DNA from: Adiantum capillus-veneris
Lineage: Eukaryota > Streptophyta > Polypodiopsida > Polypodiales > Pteridaceae
Reading direction: 5' to 3'
NCBI GenBank assembly: GCA_014529385.2
Contig: CM043951.1
Coordinates: forward strand, 113,196,469 to 113,260,468
DNA: 64,000 bases
Part shown: positions 1 through 12,574 of the stretch, piece by piece
Numbering within the stretch: position 1 is the first letter of the stretch
How the letters are laid out: each line of letters starts with the position of its first letter
Made by a program: the position numbers and the translations under genes
Notes under the pieces: model-generated
Seen by the model: only the letters and a program-made list of their open reading frames with translations
What the model was told of the DNA's origin: nothing
The model's database searches: none

Positions 1-1760
1 TTTTTGGAGTATTGATCTCACCATTAACCTTACTCTTGCACAACATTTTTGAACCTAAACTGTGTGAAAAAACGGGTCCTGTTTTTGTTTTTTTTTCAAA
101 TTTTGGCAACTATACTACTCTAAACTTCATGTTTGTGAGGTTTAGATGGCTAGAGGTTAGGCCTTCATAGTTCTCAACATGTTTTGATGCTTGTAGGGAG
201 AGCTAAGTGTTAAAATTGAAAGTTATGACCAATTTACAAGAATTGTATAATCCTGTTTTTTGGCCAAAATTAGCACTTTTAAGATTTTTTTGGTGGCTTT
301 CTTAATATCCAGATTCAATTTTGATTGTGTAAGTGTAATGTATAACATAAATCTAATCTTCCTTGAGTTTTGGGGGACCTAATATGCTATAGAGCATAGT
401 ATATGATGATGGTTGAGTTTTTTTTATTGCTGAAGAATACGATACATTTTAGAGTAGCAAGTATAACTTTCTCAATATTGCTAGTTTCTTAGGCCAATTG
501 TGTGTATTTTGTAGGTAGTAACCATATCTAATCATAGACTACAAACTTGGCTAGATATTGAGTAGTTTCTATGGGTTTCTAGAGGTCATAATGCTAAACC
601 CAGTTTTTTCATGTTTGTTGTATTTAGCACTTTATCATTACCCCCAAGGTTCCAATTGTAAGCAATCCATTATCCTTTTGACATGCTCCATGGCTCCTTT
701 TGAATCCAAAGGCCCAAAGGGAACTAAGAAAACATGTATATAGTATCTATATTGAGCGTGACTATAGAAACTTTGATGATAGGTCCGCAGAATGGCAAAA
801 ATGCAACTTTTTTTAACCTATTTTTTTTTCCCAAAAAAAAAAGTGAGGTAAAAGCAACCATATGTTTTGGTCACCAGCCCATTGAAGTTAACGGGGCATT
901 TTATCTCATGTCCTACAAAAATCCCCACTCTTATTTATATGCAATCAACCGTAAGAAATTGCTGTTTTGGGCAAAATGCACTGGTCCATCAAATTTGGAG
1001 GCTTGTAGTGACCAAGGGATGAGAAAAATTACAAGTTTCTCATTTTTTTCCATATGTAGTAGTTATTGAACTATAAGTTCATGAAAGGATTTTTCAAAAT
1101 GAGTGGATCTACTTTGGTTTTGGAATTTTTTCCCAAAACCCTAAAAGGACACTTTTATGTCCTGTTAGGTTACCATTATAGTTTTAACGGGCTGAAACTT
1201 AAGGTCTTTTAAGCCTATCATTGCACATTGGTCTTTTGCAGATGGCCCCCCCTTTGGATCCCTATATTCCCTCCTTTGGATCCCTACTGTGGTCGTGGTC
1301 TGCCTGCTTAACCAATATTCTAGCTTTTTCTCCCCTGGTACTTTCCCATATTAAATTATCATTTTAACATGAGAAAATCATTTAGGAGAATCAGATATTA
1401 GTTATTATGACGCATCACAAAGTCTATAATTTTCTCATGTGCATGTGTAATTTTTTTTGTGTTTAATAGTCCTCAAACCACACAATTTGTACATCCATTT
1501 CATTGAACAAATGGAGTCCCAATGTCACACAATCTTCCCTTTCAAGTGTGCAGCACAAACATGAAAAGATGAAACCAAAATCCTGGGTTCAAAGTGGTCA
1601 CAAACTAGCTCGCACCAAAGGTGAGTTTTCAGCCCACTACAATGCATCAAAGCATTATCAAAATCTGAATCTTGTTACCCAAAATCTATGCCTTTTGACA
1701 CCCAGATTTCAGCCACAAAGAGAGCATTACACGAGCCCAAAGGAAAAATAAGTATTGAAT
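1..1760. other. Intergenic AT-rich DNA, no gene recognised
   Basis: No reading frame here resembles a known family. The frames that stay open (for example 734-1069 and 1503-1751, + strand) are short, low in complexity and have no motif, so I do not call them genes. Because the segment lies directly upstream of a gypsy integrase relic, it may contain unrecognisably decayed pol sequence, but I cannot show that. Confidence 0.5.
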
Positions 1761-1769
1761 GCTCAACCT

Positions 1770-2757
1770 TATGTGGCCAAGTATAAACAGGAATGTAGTG
1801 AATTGGTGTAAGAGCTATCATGTGCGTCAAATGTATCAAAGACAAATCTGATTGCTAAGCCTATGAGGCATATTGTACGCTATGGATCTTTTGAAACATG
1901 GAGTGTAAATGTAATTAGTCCTCTTCTACGAACTAGAAAAGAGAAACACCACATACTTAGTGCAGTGGATTACATGACAAGATTGCTAGAATCAAAGGCT
2001 AGTAGAGGAGCTACAAGCAAAGATATATGCAACTTTATCCTTGATTTCATATGTTGTAGATTTGGAGTGCCATTGGAGCTAGTAAAATCAATCAAGGAGA
2101 AGAGTTTAGAAATGATTTTCTCACACAGTTGGCGGAGAAAAAATTTGAGATCAAACACATGTATGCTACTCCTTATCATCTACACTGCAATGGATTGGTA
2201 GAGGCGTTCAATGGAGTTTTGCAAAGATTTTGTTCAAGCTTGTGGAATATCATCCAAAGAATTGGGAAATGTGTTTGGAGAGGGCATTGTGGGTGTGTAG
2301 AGTGAGTAAGAAATCATCCACGAGTTTTACTCCATTCCATTTGTTTTATGGCAAAGAATGTGCTGTGCTAGTTAATGTGATTCTTCCTTCTTTCGTGTTC
2401 ATTTTGAAGCATAGTTTGGTTGGGAAGGAGCATGTGAAGGAGAGACTGGCATCCATGCATAGCCTCTTTTGGATAGGGAGAGTGCTAATAGGTACTATGA
2501 GGACTTGGAGAAGATCTTATGTATTCAATGAAAATATAAAGGAAAAAGGACTCTGAAAGTGCATGTTGGTCATGAGGTAGAATAATACTTTGGACAACAC
2601 ATTTCAAACAAAGTTCAAGGCAAAGTGGGAAGGTCCTTTTATGGTGCATGAGGTATTCGATAATGGAAGCTACTAGCTCAAGTACTTAGATGGAAAGATG
2701 AATAAGGCAAGGGTGAATGGGATCATGCTCAAGCCTTACATCACAAGAATCATGTGA
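1770..2757 (+). pseudogene. Ty3/gypsy integrase relic (zinc-binding region, catalytic core, C-terminal domain)
   Basis: Read across frameshifts, this stretch follows the order of a plant Ty3/gypsy integrase. It begins with decayed zinc-binding cysteines (near 1800-1850). The core follows at 1863-2201, with the phrases HILSAVDYMTR, SKDICNFI and FGVPLELV. Near 2140-2220, in a shifted frame, comes an ATPYH...NGLVEAFNG segment. From 2230 an ALWVCR..KSSTSFTPFHLFYGKE segment matches the post-core region, and 2600-2757 gives FKAKWEGPFMVHEVFDNGSY..LDGK and ends at a TGA. The first catalytic Asp is Asn (WSVNVI) and the second (normally an SDxG-like motif) is missing; the last Glu (VEAFN) remains. With at least two frameshifts and several stops it is dead. 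Protease, RT and RNase H are not visible upstream. Confidence 0.82.
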
Positions 2758-2803
2758 TGAAGCAAGAAATCTATATGTAACACTTAAAAGTGATCCATGC
2801 TTG

Positions 2804-2830
2804 CTGGGAGGGCAATATGTGACCCGCACC
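2804..2830 (+). promoter_or_regulatory. Probable polypurine tract and 3' LTR start of the upstream gypsy relic
   Basis: About 50 bases after the integrase stop, the purine-rich CTGGGAGGGCAATA is followed by TGTGACCCGCACCC starting at 2818. A purine tract directly before a TG dinucleotide, just downstream of pol, is the usual layout of the plus-strand primer and 3' LTR. No second LTR copy was found in the window, so the LTR end cannot be placed. The call rests on position and composition only. Confidence 0.42.
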
Positions 2831-5153
2831 CAAGACTTTTAGAAGTGTTCTTTTATTCTTTTGAGACCCTTGGATGTAAATCAACATTCTTTTACAAAGT
2901 GTACAAATGAAGTGTGTGTCAATTGCCTCTACACACGCGGGACAATTGTGTGAGGTACATAGTTTTGATGTTTGATAGATAGAAGTGTCAAGACCTCAAA
3001 GAGTAAGTGCTTTAACACTAGTTCGGTACCCGAAAGGATGTTTTAGTGTCCTTTTTTCACGAATTTAAATAAAATGATATATAAAATCTAGAGGAAAACT
3101 CAAGAAATGCTTTTGCAAACGTACAAAATGCTAGCTAAAGTACTCATGAAAATCATAATCTCCTACTTTTGTACACAATCTCAATAGTAACTACACTGAT
3201 AAAAACCACTTGCGCAAAACAAGAGTTGATGTTTCACTACAACTCGTACCCTAGTCTAAGGAAAAATGAGCGGGGTGCATGCAATAACCCTCCGTAGCTA
3301 CTTACATATGTGCTTGACATTTTTGCAACTCTCATGTGGAAAAAAACTATTTGTGATTAAAATTAAATATAGAAATTCGTGTTGGTCAAACATGCAACAT
3401 TTTTTAATTCAATTAAGAGCCAAATAAAACATCTAGTTCATCTAAGTTTACATTGTCTTATGCAGAATCTATACTAGATCTACCACTGCATTACTTAAGG
3501 TAATACTATTTTGATGGTTATGAAAGCGACATTTTGTGTGCTTGTGAGTTTGAAACCTTGAAAAATGCTTAGTTGATGGGTTTTGGCCTATAGATACATT
3601 ATAGACCATAAGTTTTTCCCCAAAAACCTCATTATGTAATGAAAGAGGCTCTGAAAGACCAAAATTTTACTCTTTCTCCGCAATTTCAAGTTTTGGTTTT
3701 TTTGTCAATAAAAAGTTGGTCAAAGAACTAAGTTATGAAGCTTGAGTTTTTGTTATAGTAAGTTTTTGCCTATACATAAACCTTGAAATCTATAAAAAAT
3801 CTCATTTTGATGAGAAGTTATATTCAATTTAAGAAAATTTTGTTAAAATTGCATTAAATTTTAATGACTTTTTCATCTCAAAACTTATCACCATGATCTA
3901 TATGATATTAATTTTGGCAAAATTGAAAATTTTGCTATGTATTTCACCTCATAACTAACCTAAGCCATGAACATGACCTATAAATCTTGTTTCTAGCTTT
4001 ACCAAATAATTATGACAAGTTGCTAAAAAACCAAGATACTTAAATGTCCAATTACAGAACTAGTGTTCAAAATATGAATAAAAACTAAACTGTTATCAGC
4101 TTGTTATTGTGAGTGAAGAGGTGTTTGTAGTTGTGAAGAGAAAATCTCAATGATGTTGTTGTGGTGAGGGGTGGGGAATTTGATGTAGGGATGCCCCTCT
4201 CTTGCCTTGCAAGAGCTTGGCGTGGTGAGTTGAGAGTATATCAATCTCCTAAATGGGCTCATAAAACTAGGTGCTTAGCTCTCCATATTGACCTTTCGTT
4301 ATCCTAGTTTGAGATATAAAATCTATGTTGTGTGCAGTTTCTTGTGGTGCAACTAGGGGAGGGTAGACTATGCGCTACTATTCCTTGTTTGTACATATGA
4401 AGAAGAGCAAGGTTTTCCCCAAGTTTTCCATCAATTTTAAGATTTTTTAAAAGAAATTTTTGGTTTTTTAATTAAGCTTAATTTGGATGGGTTTTGGTCA
4501 AGGTATGTGTATATATGGAAGTGCCTATGGAATCTCTCTATGGAATCTCTATTAGCACATGGAAGGGTGTTTGAAAAGAAGTGAATCCCTTGGTTTTATC
4601 GAAAAAAGTGCAAAAATTTTCAAAGAAATCCACCTAAGCAGTCAGGAGTGTAGAATAACTTGCAATCATCCCTAAAAGTGGTAAGAAATCACTCTCCACA
4701 ACTACAGATCCTCAAATCAAGTACTCTTTGTCACATTTTAATATTGTAACCACTCCCCATAACTCCCTTTTTATCTGTGAATATGCTCTTTGGCAAGGAG
4801 CTTAGAACCTTGGCCCCAAACCTCACCACCTACCTTTGCTCTTCTTCATTGTCTTATACTATTGTCCCTTCTAGCCCTGTTGTCCACTGTCACAATCACT
4901 GGTCTTCCACACTCATAGTTGACCTTCCTTAAAGTTGGTGAAGATAGCAACAATTGCTTCAATTTTATCAGGTTATGTGAAAGTGAGAGAGAGTAAGAGG
5001 TAAAAGTAAAGCTGGACCCACCAAGTGGGTAAAATGTGGAAAAATGCCAAGTTGGGTTCAAAAGTGAACGATCAAGACTTGCTAAAAATGATGTGTCCTC
5101 TCCAAAAACGGGACTTTTTTCTAAATTGAGGGGCTTTTCTCTTGCACGTCGAG

Positions 5154-5156
<3 letters not shown>
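2831..5156. other. AT-rich DNA, first part possibly gypsy LTR, no gene
   Basis: No frame encodes a recognisable protein. The first few hundred bases may be the remaining 3' LTR of the integrase relic. The rest is AT-rich, with A/T homopolymer runs and no visible inverted or direct repeats of note. Confidence 0.5.

Positions 5157-5219
<63 letters not shown>
5157..5219. repeat. (AG)n microsatellite, ~31 units
   Basis: A nearly perfect AG dinucleotide run is read directly from the sequence. It generates artificial Arg-Glu and Ser-Leu frames on the two strands, which should not be taken as genes. Confidence 0.97.
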
Positions 5220-5222
<3 letters not shown>

Positions 5223-7655
5223 CATGGAAATCTTGGTGCGAGGAGCTAGAGAGAGCTCGCCCATGCGTGTGATTTTTTATGCATTGGTATGCAACCATAG
5301 TTGTATTAGATTTTTGTTGTTGAATGCAAAAAGTCCCCCCATTTTGAACCATGCGATCTCATCATGCCAGGTTCCCCTTCCCCTTCTTCGCTGCTCTACT
5401 GTGAGTGGATTCAGGTGTGTGCCGACATCGTTGCCCCCCTGAAAATGTGTGGTCAAACAGGGAGAGATTGTGTGTGGTGTTGTGTGCAAAGGGCGCGAGC
5501 GTTGGTACATTTTTTATCGGTGTGGGTTTTGTTATGCTCTGTGTGGGCTCGGATGAGTCTATGTGACCAAGTGTGCACGTGTGGTCTTGGAGATTGTGTT
5601 GTTTGGAGGTGCTTTTCAAGTGGGCACGGGTGATGTGTATGCCTTGAGCTATAGAGGATTTCTTTTTAATGCACTGGGTGTGTTTCCCATCCCCCTCCCC
5701 AGCGTCTGTGACAAAGCAGTCACAAACCTTGTATCCTATCGTGCTTGGAATCTACTTGTTTTTGGAAGCGTGTTCGTGATGAAAGGATCACCAATTCACA
5801 TCCAATTTTATTTAAAAATATAAATTAAAAACACTAAATTTTTCAACCATGAAACTTCAACTCTCATACAAGCACAAATCCCACTCAAAGCCCAAACCTC
5901 TTCCATTGAATCAAGTAGCCTCACCCCCAATTACATAGTCACAACTTCAACCAGTTGAAAGGAATACACAAGGTTCCACCCTCACGGGGCAACCATTTTC
6001 TGATTTTGTAGACAATTAAGAGATTTTAAATAGAATTCCACACACCATTTTGATAAAGGAAAACCCTAATTCACTCCCTCACAAGCTCAAATACAAGATT
6101 ACGAAAAGACGGGGCTGCACTACACATAGATTGAACAACCATGAAGGGAATTTCATAGTAATGGAAAATTGTAGGTTTTCTCACTAAAAATAAGACCTCT
6201 CTTTCTATTTCCCACGACAGCTGATGTGTCAATATTTTGACCATTTTTCCACTTTGGACGAATACTATGTCATTTTCATTTTTGACCCAAAAAAGGCCAA
6301 TTTTGATGTAAAAAATCCCAAACGGAGTCAGAAAAAATCATAAGTTTTTGGGACCACTTGCATAAGAATAAAAAGCATAGATATTCATCATTTTTTGTCA
6401 ATATTCCATTTTGGGTCACTTTCCATGCAATTTTACGACGTCGCTCTTCAGCTGCTATTTTTGGCAATTTTTGTTTGCATAGAACTTGTAGGTGATGTAT
6501 GTACACTGCAACAATCCAAACACACTTTCCATATTCTAAATATGTATTATACATATTCTAGAAGCATTTAGCATATACGGCACTCTATCGAGGGCTCCAA
6601 CTCCCTAGTAAGATATGTTCATGTAACGGCTACTGCGTAGAAATATATATATATATATCAAGAACTGTGTGGCACTTGGTCCCATGCATCTAAATCTGTG
6701 CTAAATGAGATCATACACATCATTTCACATCATGGATGTGCTATAGCACAGTAGCGTAAGAAGGGAGGGTAGGAGGAGACGACACCTGTCACTCTCTCCA
6801 CGAGCCTTAGAGAAGTATATCGATAAGAGTCGCTCCCCTTAGAGGTTTCTCATAGAAATCAAACTCAAAAGTTTAATATGATCAAGAAGACCCAAAATTC
6901 CAAGACCATGAGCTATGGCTAAAAATCATTTTAGGTGAGTTTATTCAAAGGCTTGTAATTGCAACCTATAGTTTGCCTTAGCCCTGCCTATGGAAGGTGA
7001 AATTTCACCAGGATTATTTTGCAACTTTTTCTTTTTTTGGTTGTCCGCAACTTTTGAGGGCTATGAAGGCCTCTCTAGTGTTTCATTTTCAGGCTCGAGG
7101 GTGAGCTTCAATTATATCAAAAAACACTAAAGTTTCATTGTTGAAAAGTTGGGATGTCCAGAAAAGTTTCTTACATAAACTGATGCATTATCGAGCTTAG
7201 GGAAGGTGAAAACATGGTATGGCTTACCAACATTTTGTATAGAGAATCCCACAAGATTGATACTTTTGGCAAGAGTATAGAATCTAGCAACAAAAGGAAA
7301 AGAGTGTAAACAAGATTAGCTAATGTGCACCGAAAAATTGTTCAATTTCCCAGCAAGTGAGGAAAAGAACAGAATCAGAGTTTTCCCAATCTTTTTGTCA
7401 AAAAGTTGATGATGTCGCCAATTTATACACTAAAATGTTGAGTTTTTCTTGGGATTTTTTCAAGAAAAGCTTGGAATATAACCAAGACTATTCAATATTA
7501 AAGATAGTCAAAACTACATTAGAGGTCAAGTTTTTTTTGGAAACATGGTTAAACATGGTGTAAGAAATTAGTAAAAGTGGATAGAAGCTGCAATAATAGA
7601 TGATAGTTACAAATGGGATTTATTGACGGCTATTTCTTTTAGCTCTTGCTATGCG
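5220..7655. other. No gene recognised
   Basis: The first 600 bases are somewhat richer in G and C, with overlapping short open frames on both strands (for example 5364-5633), but no family motif, conserved start context or codon-use signal supports them. From about 5830 onward the DNA is AT-rich and featureless, apart from a short (AT)n near 6641-6658. Confidence 0.45.
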
Positions 7656-7800
7656 AACGCTCTACCCCGTAGATCCTCCATGTGGTTGTTGGTCATGGGT
7701 ACATGCTTGATCAATGGCATGATGTTCTTCAACAAAAACATTGAGGATTGGATAAACATGGGCATAACAAGAAAGGGAACTCGCTTGGATGTTGGTATAT
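7656..7800. repeat. Dispersed direct repeat, copy 1 (~145 bp)
   Basis: The segment beginning ACGCTCTACCCCGTAGATCC matches 8124-8270 in the same orientation with roughly one difference per ten to fifteen bases, including a shared TGATGTTCTTCAACAAAAAC core. No TG...CA ends, inverted termini or coding motif is visible. It may be a fragment of an LTR or another high-copy repeat. Confidence 0.75.
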
Positions 7801-8123
7801 AAAATCTAGAGTCGCAGTGGAATTCTAACAGAGCTCTTGCCCTAAGATCCGGGGCGTCCACTAGGAAATATGTAAGATAGCACATGCGAACCATATAAGG
7901 GATTTATAAAAAGGTACATTTATAAAAAAATGTACTTACGTAAAAGGTTTTTTAATTGAGAAAGTGAAAATTTTCATACATAAGGGTTAGTTTTTATTTT
8001 ACAAAAAAGAGTACATAAGAGGTACATATAATACTGGTAAATATATGGGCAAGAGATTGTTTAAATACCTCTTGTTTGCACATGCTATATGCAATTTTTA
8101 CATAGTGGAATCCCCGAGCTTTG

Positions 8124-8270
8124 AGAACACTCTGCCCCGTAGATCCTCCATGTGATTGTTGGTCATGGGTACATTCTTGATCAAATGCATGATGTTCTTC
8201 AACAAAAACATTAAGGATTGGATAAACATGGGCATAACAAGAAAGAGAACACACTCGGATATTGGCATCT
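8124..8270. repeat. Dispersed direct repeat, copy 2 (~145 bp)
   Basis: Second copy of the repeat at 7656-7800, in the same orientation about 470 bases downstream. The 320-base spacer between the copies is not repeated, so this is not a simple tandem array. Confidence 0.75.
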
Positions 8271-10672
8271 AAATCTCCCACTGGAATACTAGGAAACCTA
8301 ACTATATGGTATAGTCCCTGCATATTTCCACATGGTGGGACTGGGGAGAGTAAACATGCCTTGAAAATTTAGTAAGAAAATTGATGCTGGGTGAATGTGT
8401 CTTAGCTTGAAGGAGTAAATACATGCAGTATCAAACTTGGACCTATACACCATGGTCTAACTTGGCTTGTACAAAATGAGCTTTGCCTTCGCTCTACAAG
8501 TCAGAGAGGATTTAGGATGTGATTTAGTTGGATATAACCAGTGCAACTATGCCAAAATCTATGGCTTAGATATAATTGGTGCAATCTATGCTGGAATTGG
8601 CGCGCAGAGTTACATAAAAACTAGTAAAGTCATGTGCAAACAATTAACTGTTGCAGGACGTGTGACCATACATTAGGTAGAAAACCTAATCAACTCAGTG
8701 GCTTATGTAAAAAACGGGGGAAATTACAAGAAAGGTGTTGGTGGGGAACTTAAGTGGCTCATTTGGGGACGCATATAACGCAGGCGCAAGAGAAGAGGAG
8801 GCTGCGTGTGATGTGGCCCCTTGGGTGGCCAGGCATGTACTGGCCATGTTTTTTGGGAGGTGGATGAATATGTTGGCCATTGTTTGGCTTGCCTGTAGCT
8901 CTCATCTGCTGCTCACTACTGCTTGCAAGTGCTATGCTGCTGCTACCAGCATTCTCCATGGAAAACAATAGTATAAAAGACTGCTTGATTTGGGCTGCTT
9001 GCGTCTATTTTTTTAGCAACGCTTCGCTTGCAGGCAGCTAGCCTCCTGATAAGAATATATAGATGAATGAGATAAGTGGTCTCTCTCTCTCTCTCTCTCT
9101 CTCATCGATCACGTCTTGAGCTTTGAGGTCATTGTGTCCTACGCACACAATGACTCATTTCATCGACACCTTTCCAAGCGAACCTTTCTTTGAGCGTGAT
9201 CCTAGTTTTCAAACTAACCAGTTGTTTCACTTCTTGTGGGGAAAATTATAGTCTCCCCACAATTCTACTCTTTGCGTTGTTGTCGTAACTCCCGTTTTCC
9301 ATCCACAACTCCCTAAAATAATATTACATACAAAGAGGAGTAGAAGTAACGTATTGTATCATTAGGATCTGATCCATATCTTTTGAGATTACCATGTACT
9401 AAGAGTCATCATTTCATTTGAGAGCATTTCTACGCCTTGCCTGAACCATTTTTTAGGCCTTCATTTGAAGGTCAAAACATGCACACCCCTTGTATTTGGT
9501 GGTAATTTGTGGTTGGCTCATTACTGGACCTTGAAGATTAGGTCCCAATAAATTATAAATTTGACACTTGTCATTTGGCAACTAGAAGATGTCCACTACA
9601 AGTTGACATTTGTGAGCATTGTTTCTAAGAATTCTTTTTTAAAGGGAATTAATATAGGACTTCCTCATTATAGCTAGCTCAATTGTCAGATTTGAATACT
9701 TCCAAGGTGAGATGTGTCCTTTAACACTACAAAACGTTACACCCCATGGAGCTAGACAAATAAGTATCTACATCGAATGTACAGTTGAAATAAGGTTATC
9801 ATATACCCTATGCTCCAAGAGAAACTATCAAGACAACTACTATGATGGAGTAAAAGACGTGGACAATATTAGCTTGTCTCGGTTGCACTTACAATGTATA
9901 CATTAGCTCGTTTGTCCAAACACAATAGCAGTGATAGGTTCTTTACCTATCAAATTGCCTCCACTATAGTAACTGCCTACTTAACCACAATCGGCCGAAT
10001 ATGTATAAGCAAGAAAGGTTAGCAATCTTTGTTCTACAGAAATGAAACACTATCCTATCCTTACAAAAGAAATGCAACATGATGCTATCTTTACAAAAGA
10101 AATGACCCAGCCACAAGTAGAGGGTGAAAAAGTTTGTTTGCAAGGAATCAAGGGAGATTCCCCTTTGTGATCAAAGACCTTAAATACAAAGTGAATATTG
10201 GAGTCGTGCAGGGAGACGATGACATTTGGCGAGTGGAGGTGGCAAACAGGAGGGCACAAAGATGGCCCACAGGACAAGAGATGACAGAAAATTGTTGTTT
10301 TTTTAACGGTATGACATCGCAAGAGAGACGCTCGAAGACATGGGCTTGGCTAGTCAAACCCGAATGACTTTTGCAAATGTTGACATTGTAGGCTCGATAC
10401 CTTTGAACAAATCTTTGATCTTTCAGTGGATGGTTTAAATGACCGTGAAATCTATGGAGATTCCACCTAATGGGAGAAGAGTAGAGCAAATAGGATGGCA
10501 CATGGTTTTTAGTACTAAAATATAATGATATTCTCACAAGAGGTTTGAATGAATGGGAAATGAAAAGAAAGGAGGGGGGCAGGCGGTGGGCTAGGGAGAA
10601 AGGGAGTGTGGAAAAGGGAAAGAGAGGTGCAAGGAGGGAGGAGGCCAACGACAAGGTGGGACGCGAGAGGGA
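8271..10672. other. No gene; one TATA-like site and a (CT)n tract
   Basis: No open frame resembles a protein family. A TATAAAAG box at 8972-8979 lies downstream of a GC-richer stretch, and a (CT)11 tract occupies 9081-9103; together they could mark a solo LTR or a promoter remnant, but no second copy or terminal motif supports this. The open frames at 8735-8971 and 10148-10705 are compositional. Confidence 0.4.
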
Positions 10673-10694
10673 GGGGGGGGGGGGGGGGGGGGGG
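10673..10694. repeat. Poly-G tract (22 G)
   Basis: An uninterrupted run of G follows a purine-rich GGAGGGAGGAGG-like stretch. It may be a slippage product or an assembly artefact, and its exact length should be treated as uncertain. Confidence 0.9.
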
Positions 10695-11105
10695 TACTGT
10701 GGCAAGTGGCGAGATGAAAGGTGGAGGGCACAATTGACATGTCACAAAAGTGGGTACGCCATGCGGTTGCAAGAGGGGGGAAGGGGCTAGGGAAGGAGTA
10801 GTATGAAAATAGTGAATGCTTGTTCTGTGTGACAGAGCTCAACAAGATATTCACCTCAAGAGATTTGTTGGAGGGGCAAGGAGAGGAGAATCTCACCAGG
10901 TCCGGCCTACAGTTGGGGAAACAACCTTCCAAGCCTTGAAGAAATTTTATTGTAGGTGGTTGAAATGGATAATGTGTGCACGATATCATTCACATCGATG
11001 CTGATCAAAAAGCAGCTGGCGGTGGTGGCCGGCTCGTCTCTGGTTTTTGTCTTTATGGGCAGAGTACCCTCTCAGATAGAGCTCATTAAATGCATTTCTA
11101 GTTGA

Positions 11106-12054
11106 ATGGTGCTCAATGATGGTAGAATGATTGATTATGTCCAATATCTGACCAAAGGGTTCTACACTGTTAGGTTCAATGACCTCGATGTGATCAAGGC
11201 TTTTGAATCCCTAGAGGCCTTCAAGGATTTGTGTCACGTATGTTTTGATTTCATCAACTTGCCAATTTGGTTATGGGATAACCTCGGAGACCTTGCAAGC
11301 ACCTTGGATATTCCTTCGTTTGTACCAGTGCACAGGAGGTTGGGGAAGATGGAAAATAAAGTGTGCATTTACTGGGATATACATAAACCTCCTCCAGAAA
11401 GCATAGTGATCAATGTAGGTGCAAGGTTGAAAGCAATCCCTCTTAGATTTGTTACTTTTTTTGGAGCATGTTTTAAGTACAATGGGTTTGGCCATTTTGC
11501 TAAAGACTGCCATCTGAATGATGCTAAGGAAGACAAAGAGGATAAAGCTAAACATGCACAAACCTCACTCAAAGAATCTATGATAAAAAGCATGGAAGTT
11601 GAAGCTGCAAAGCAAGGAGAAGGTGGAAGCAACAAGGATAATGAAGTGCTCAAGTCAGGTAAGATAGGCACTCACAAGGACACTCCCCAAAAGCATTTGT
11701 TTGGTGAACCAAGGACACAACTAAGCCTCACCAAGTTCTCAATTCGTTGCATTCCCTGTGATTAAACCGCCCATCAAGCCGCATGAAAACATTGTCGTGC
11801 CCACGACCCCCAGGTCGATGGACGAGGGTTGGAAACAAGTCTCTGTGATCAAGTGCAAGAGAGTAAAAACATTGGCGAGAAGCAACTTACACCACAAGGA
11901 TAACCCTCCAAATCATCAAGATTTTCCCATCAATCTAGTTAATGTCTTTGAGTTGCTTCAAGACAAGAATCCTAAGGGCTTTCTTACGTCAAAGTTTTCT
12001 GCTTCTCAATTAAATGTGGTGAAGGTGAACAACAAAAGAGAGGCGGCAAGGTAG
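11106..12054 (+). pseudogene. LINE (L1-type) ORF1 relic: DUF4283-like region plus CCHC zinc knuckle
   Basis: The + strand frame from 11106 reads through GFYTVRFNDLDVIKAFES, a hydrophobic LPIWLWDNLGDLAS segment, and then a zinc-knuckle region ACFKYNGFGHFAKDC near 11466-11510. This order (DUF4283-type domain, then CCHC knuckle) is typical of plant L1 LINE ORF1 proteins, the RNA-binding partner of ORF2. The knuckle follows C-x2-C-x4-H-x4-C spacing, but the second Cys is Tyr, which should disrupt zinc binding. A charged Lys/Glu-rich linker follows. A +1 shift near 11755 moves the frame into 11758-12054, which contains DEGWKQVSVIK and NLVNVFELLQDK, as expected of the ORF1 tail. No ORF2 follows: an LTR-like sequence begins at about 12060, so the LINE is truncated here. 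Confidence 0.72.
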
Positions 12055-12059
12055 AATAA

Positions 12060-12500
12060 TCTAGAAGGATCCTTAAGGTTCTCAAAGATCTAGTTCTAAA
12101 AGGTCCCAGTAGAGAAGAAGAATCTAGAAGGTTTAGAGACATCTTGAAGAGTCTATAAATTTCTAGAAGAAAGAACCTAGAGAATCCTTAACTCCCTTAG
12201 ACTTTAGTATAAATAGAGCTCTTGGGCTGCAAGCCCCTCAACACCCATTGTGAAGCTTTTGTGACGTAAGTCCTCTTTTAGTTCTTGTCTTCTTATCTAG
12301 CTATGTTTTGTAATGAAGCCCTATCTTGTAAATAAGCCCTGCAATCCAAGTTTTTTAATCAAGCATTAGGTCTCCCCAATCTCAAATATGAAAATCTAGA
12401 TATTGGTGGTGCAAAAAGATTTGATTCGGTTTCATTGTGCATATTGGTGGTGCAAAAAGATTTGATTTAGTTTCAATGTGCACAGATACTATTTGGCACA
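12060..12500 (+). promoter_or_regulatory. LTR-like promoter region with TATA box and heat-shock-element-like motif
   Basis: A TATAAATAG box sits at 12208-12216. About 32 bases upstream, TTCTAGAAGAAAGAAC (12161-12176) contains inverted and direct GAA/TTC pentamers like a plant heat-shock element, and TCTAGAAG recurs at 12123-12130. The segment lies directly upstream of a copia gag start at 12575 and could be a 5' LTR or U3/R region. However, it does not match the 3' LTR that follows that element (from 16953), so its ownership is unresolved. A 41-bp tandem duplication occupies 12401-12482. Confidence 0.45.
12401..12482 (+). repeat. 41-bp tandem duplication
   Basis: Two adjacent copies (12401-12441 and 12442-12482) begin TATTGGTGGTGCAAAAAGAT and differ at only about three positions. 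They lie between the TATA-containing region and the copia gag start. Confidence 0.9.
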
Positions 12501-12574
12501 GTGAAACAAGTGTATGTTTAATAACTAACTATTTTTTAGTAGGCTGCTTAGAGACTTGGTGAACGGCTGGAAAC

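Noticed and set aside
4846-5352. 168-codon minus-strand frame
   Set aside because: It is carried by the (AG)n microsatellite and has no family motif on either side of it.
8735-8971. Host gene candidate near a TATAAAAG box
   Set aside because: The frame lies upstream, not downstream, of the box and has no domain; overlapping frames on the opposite strand are equally open.
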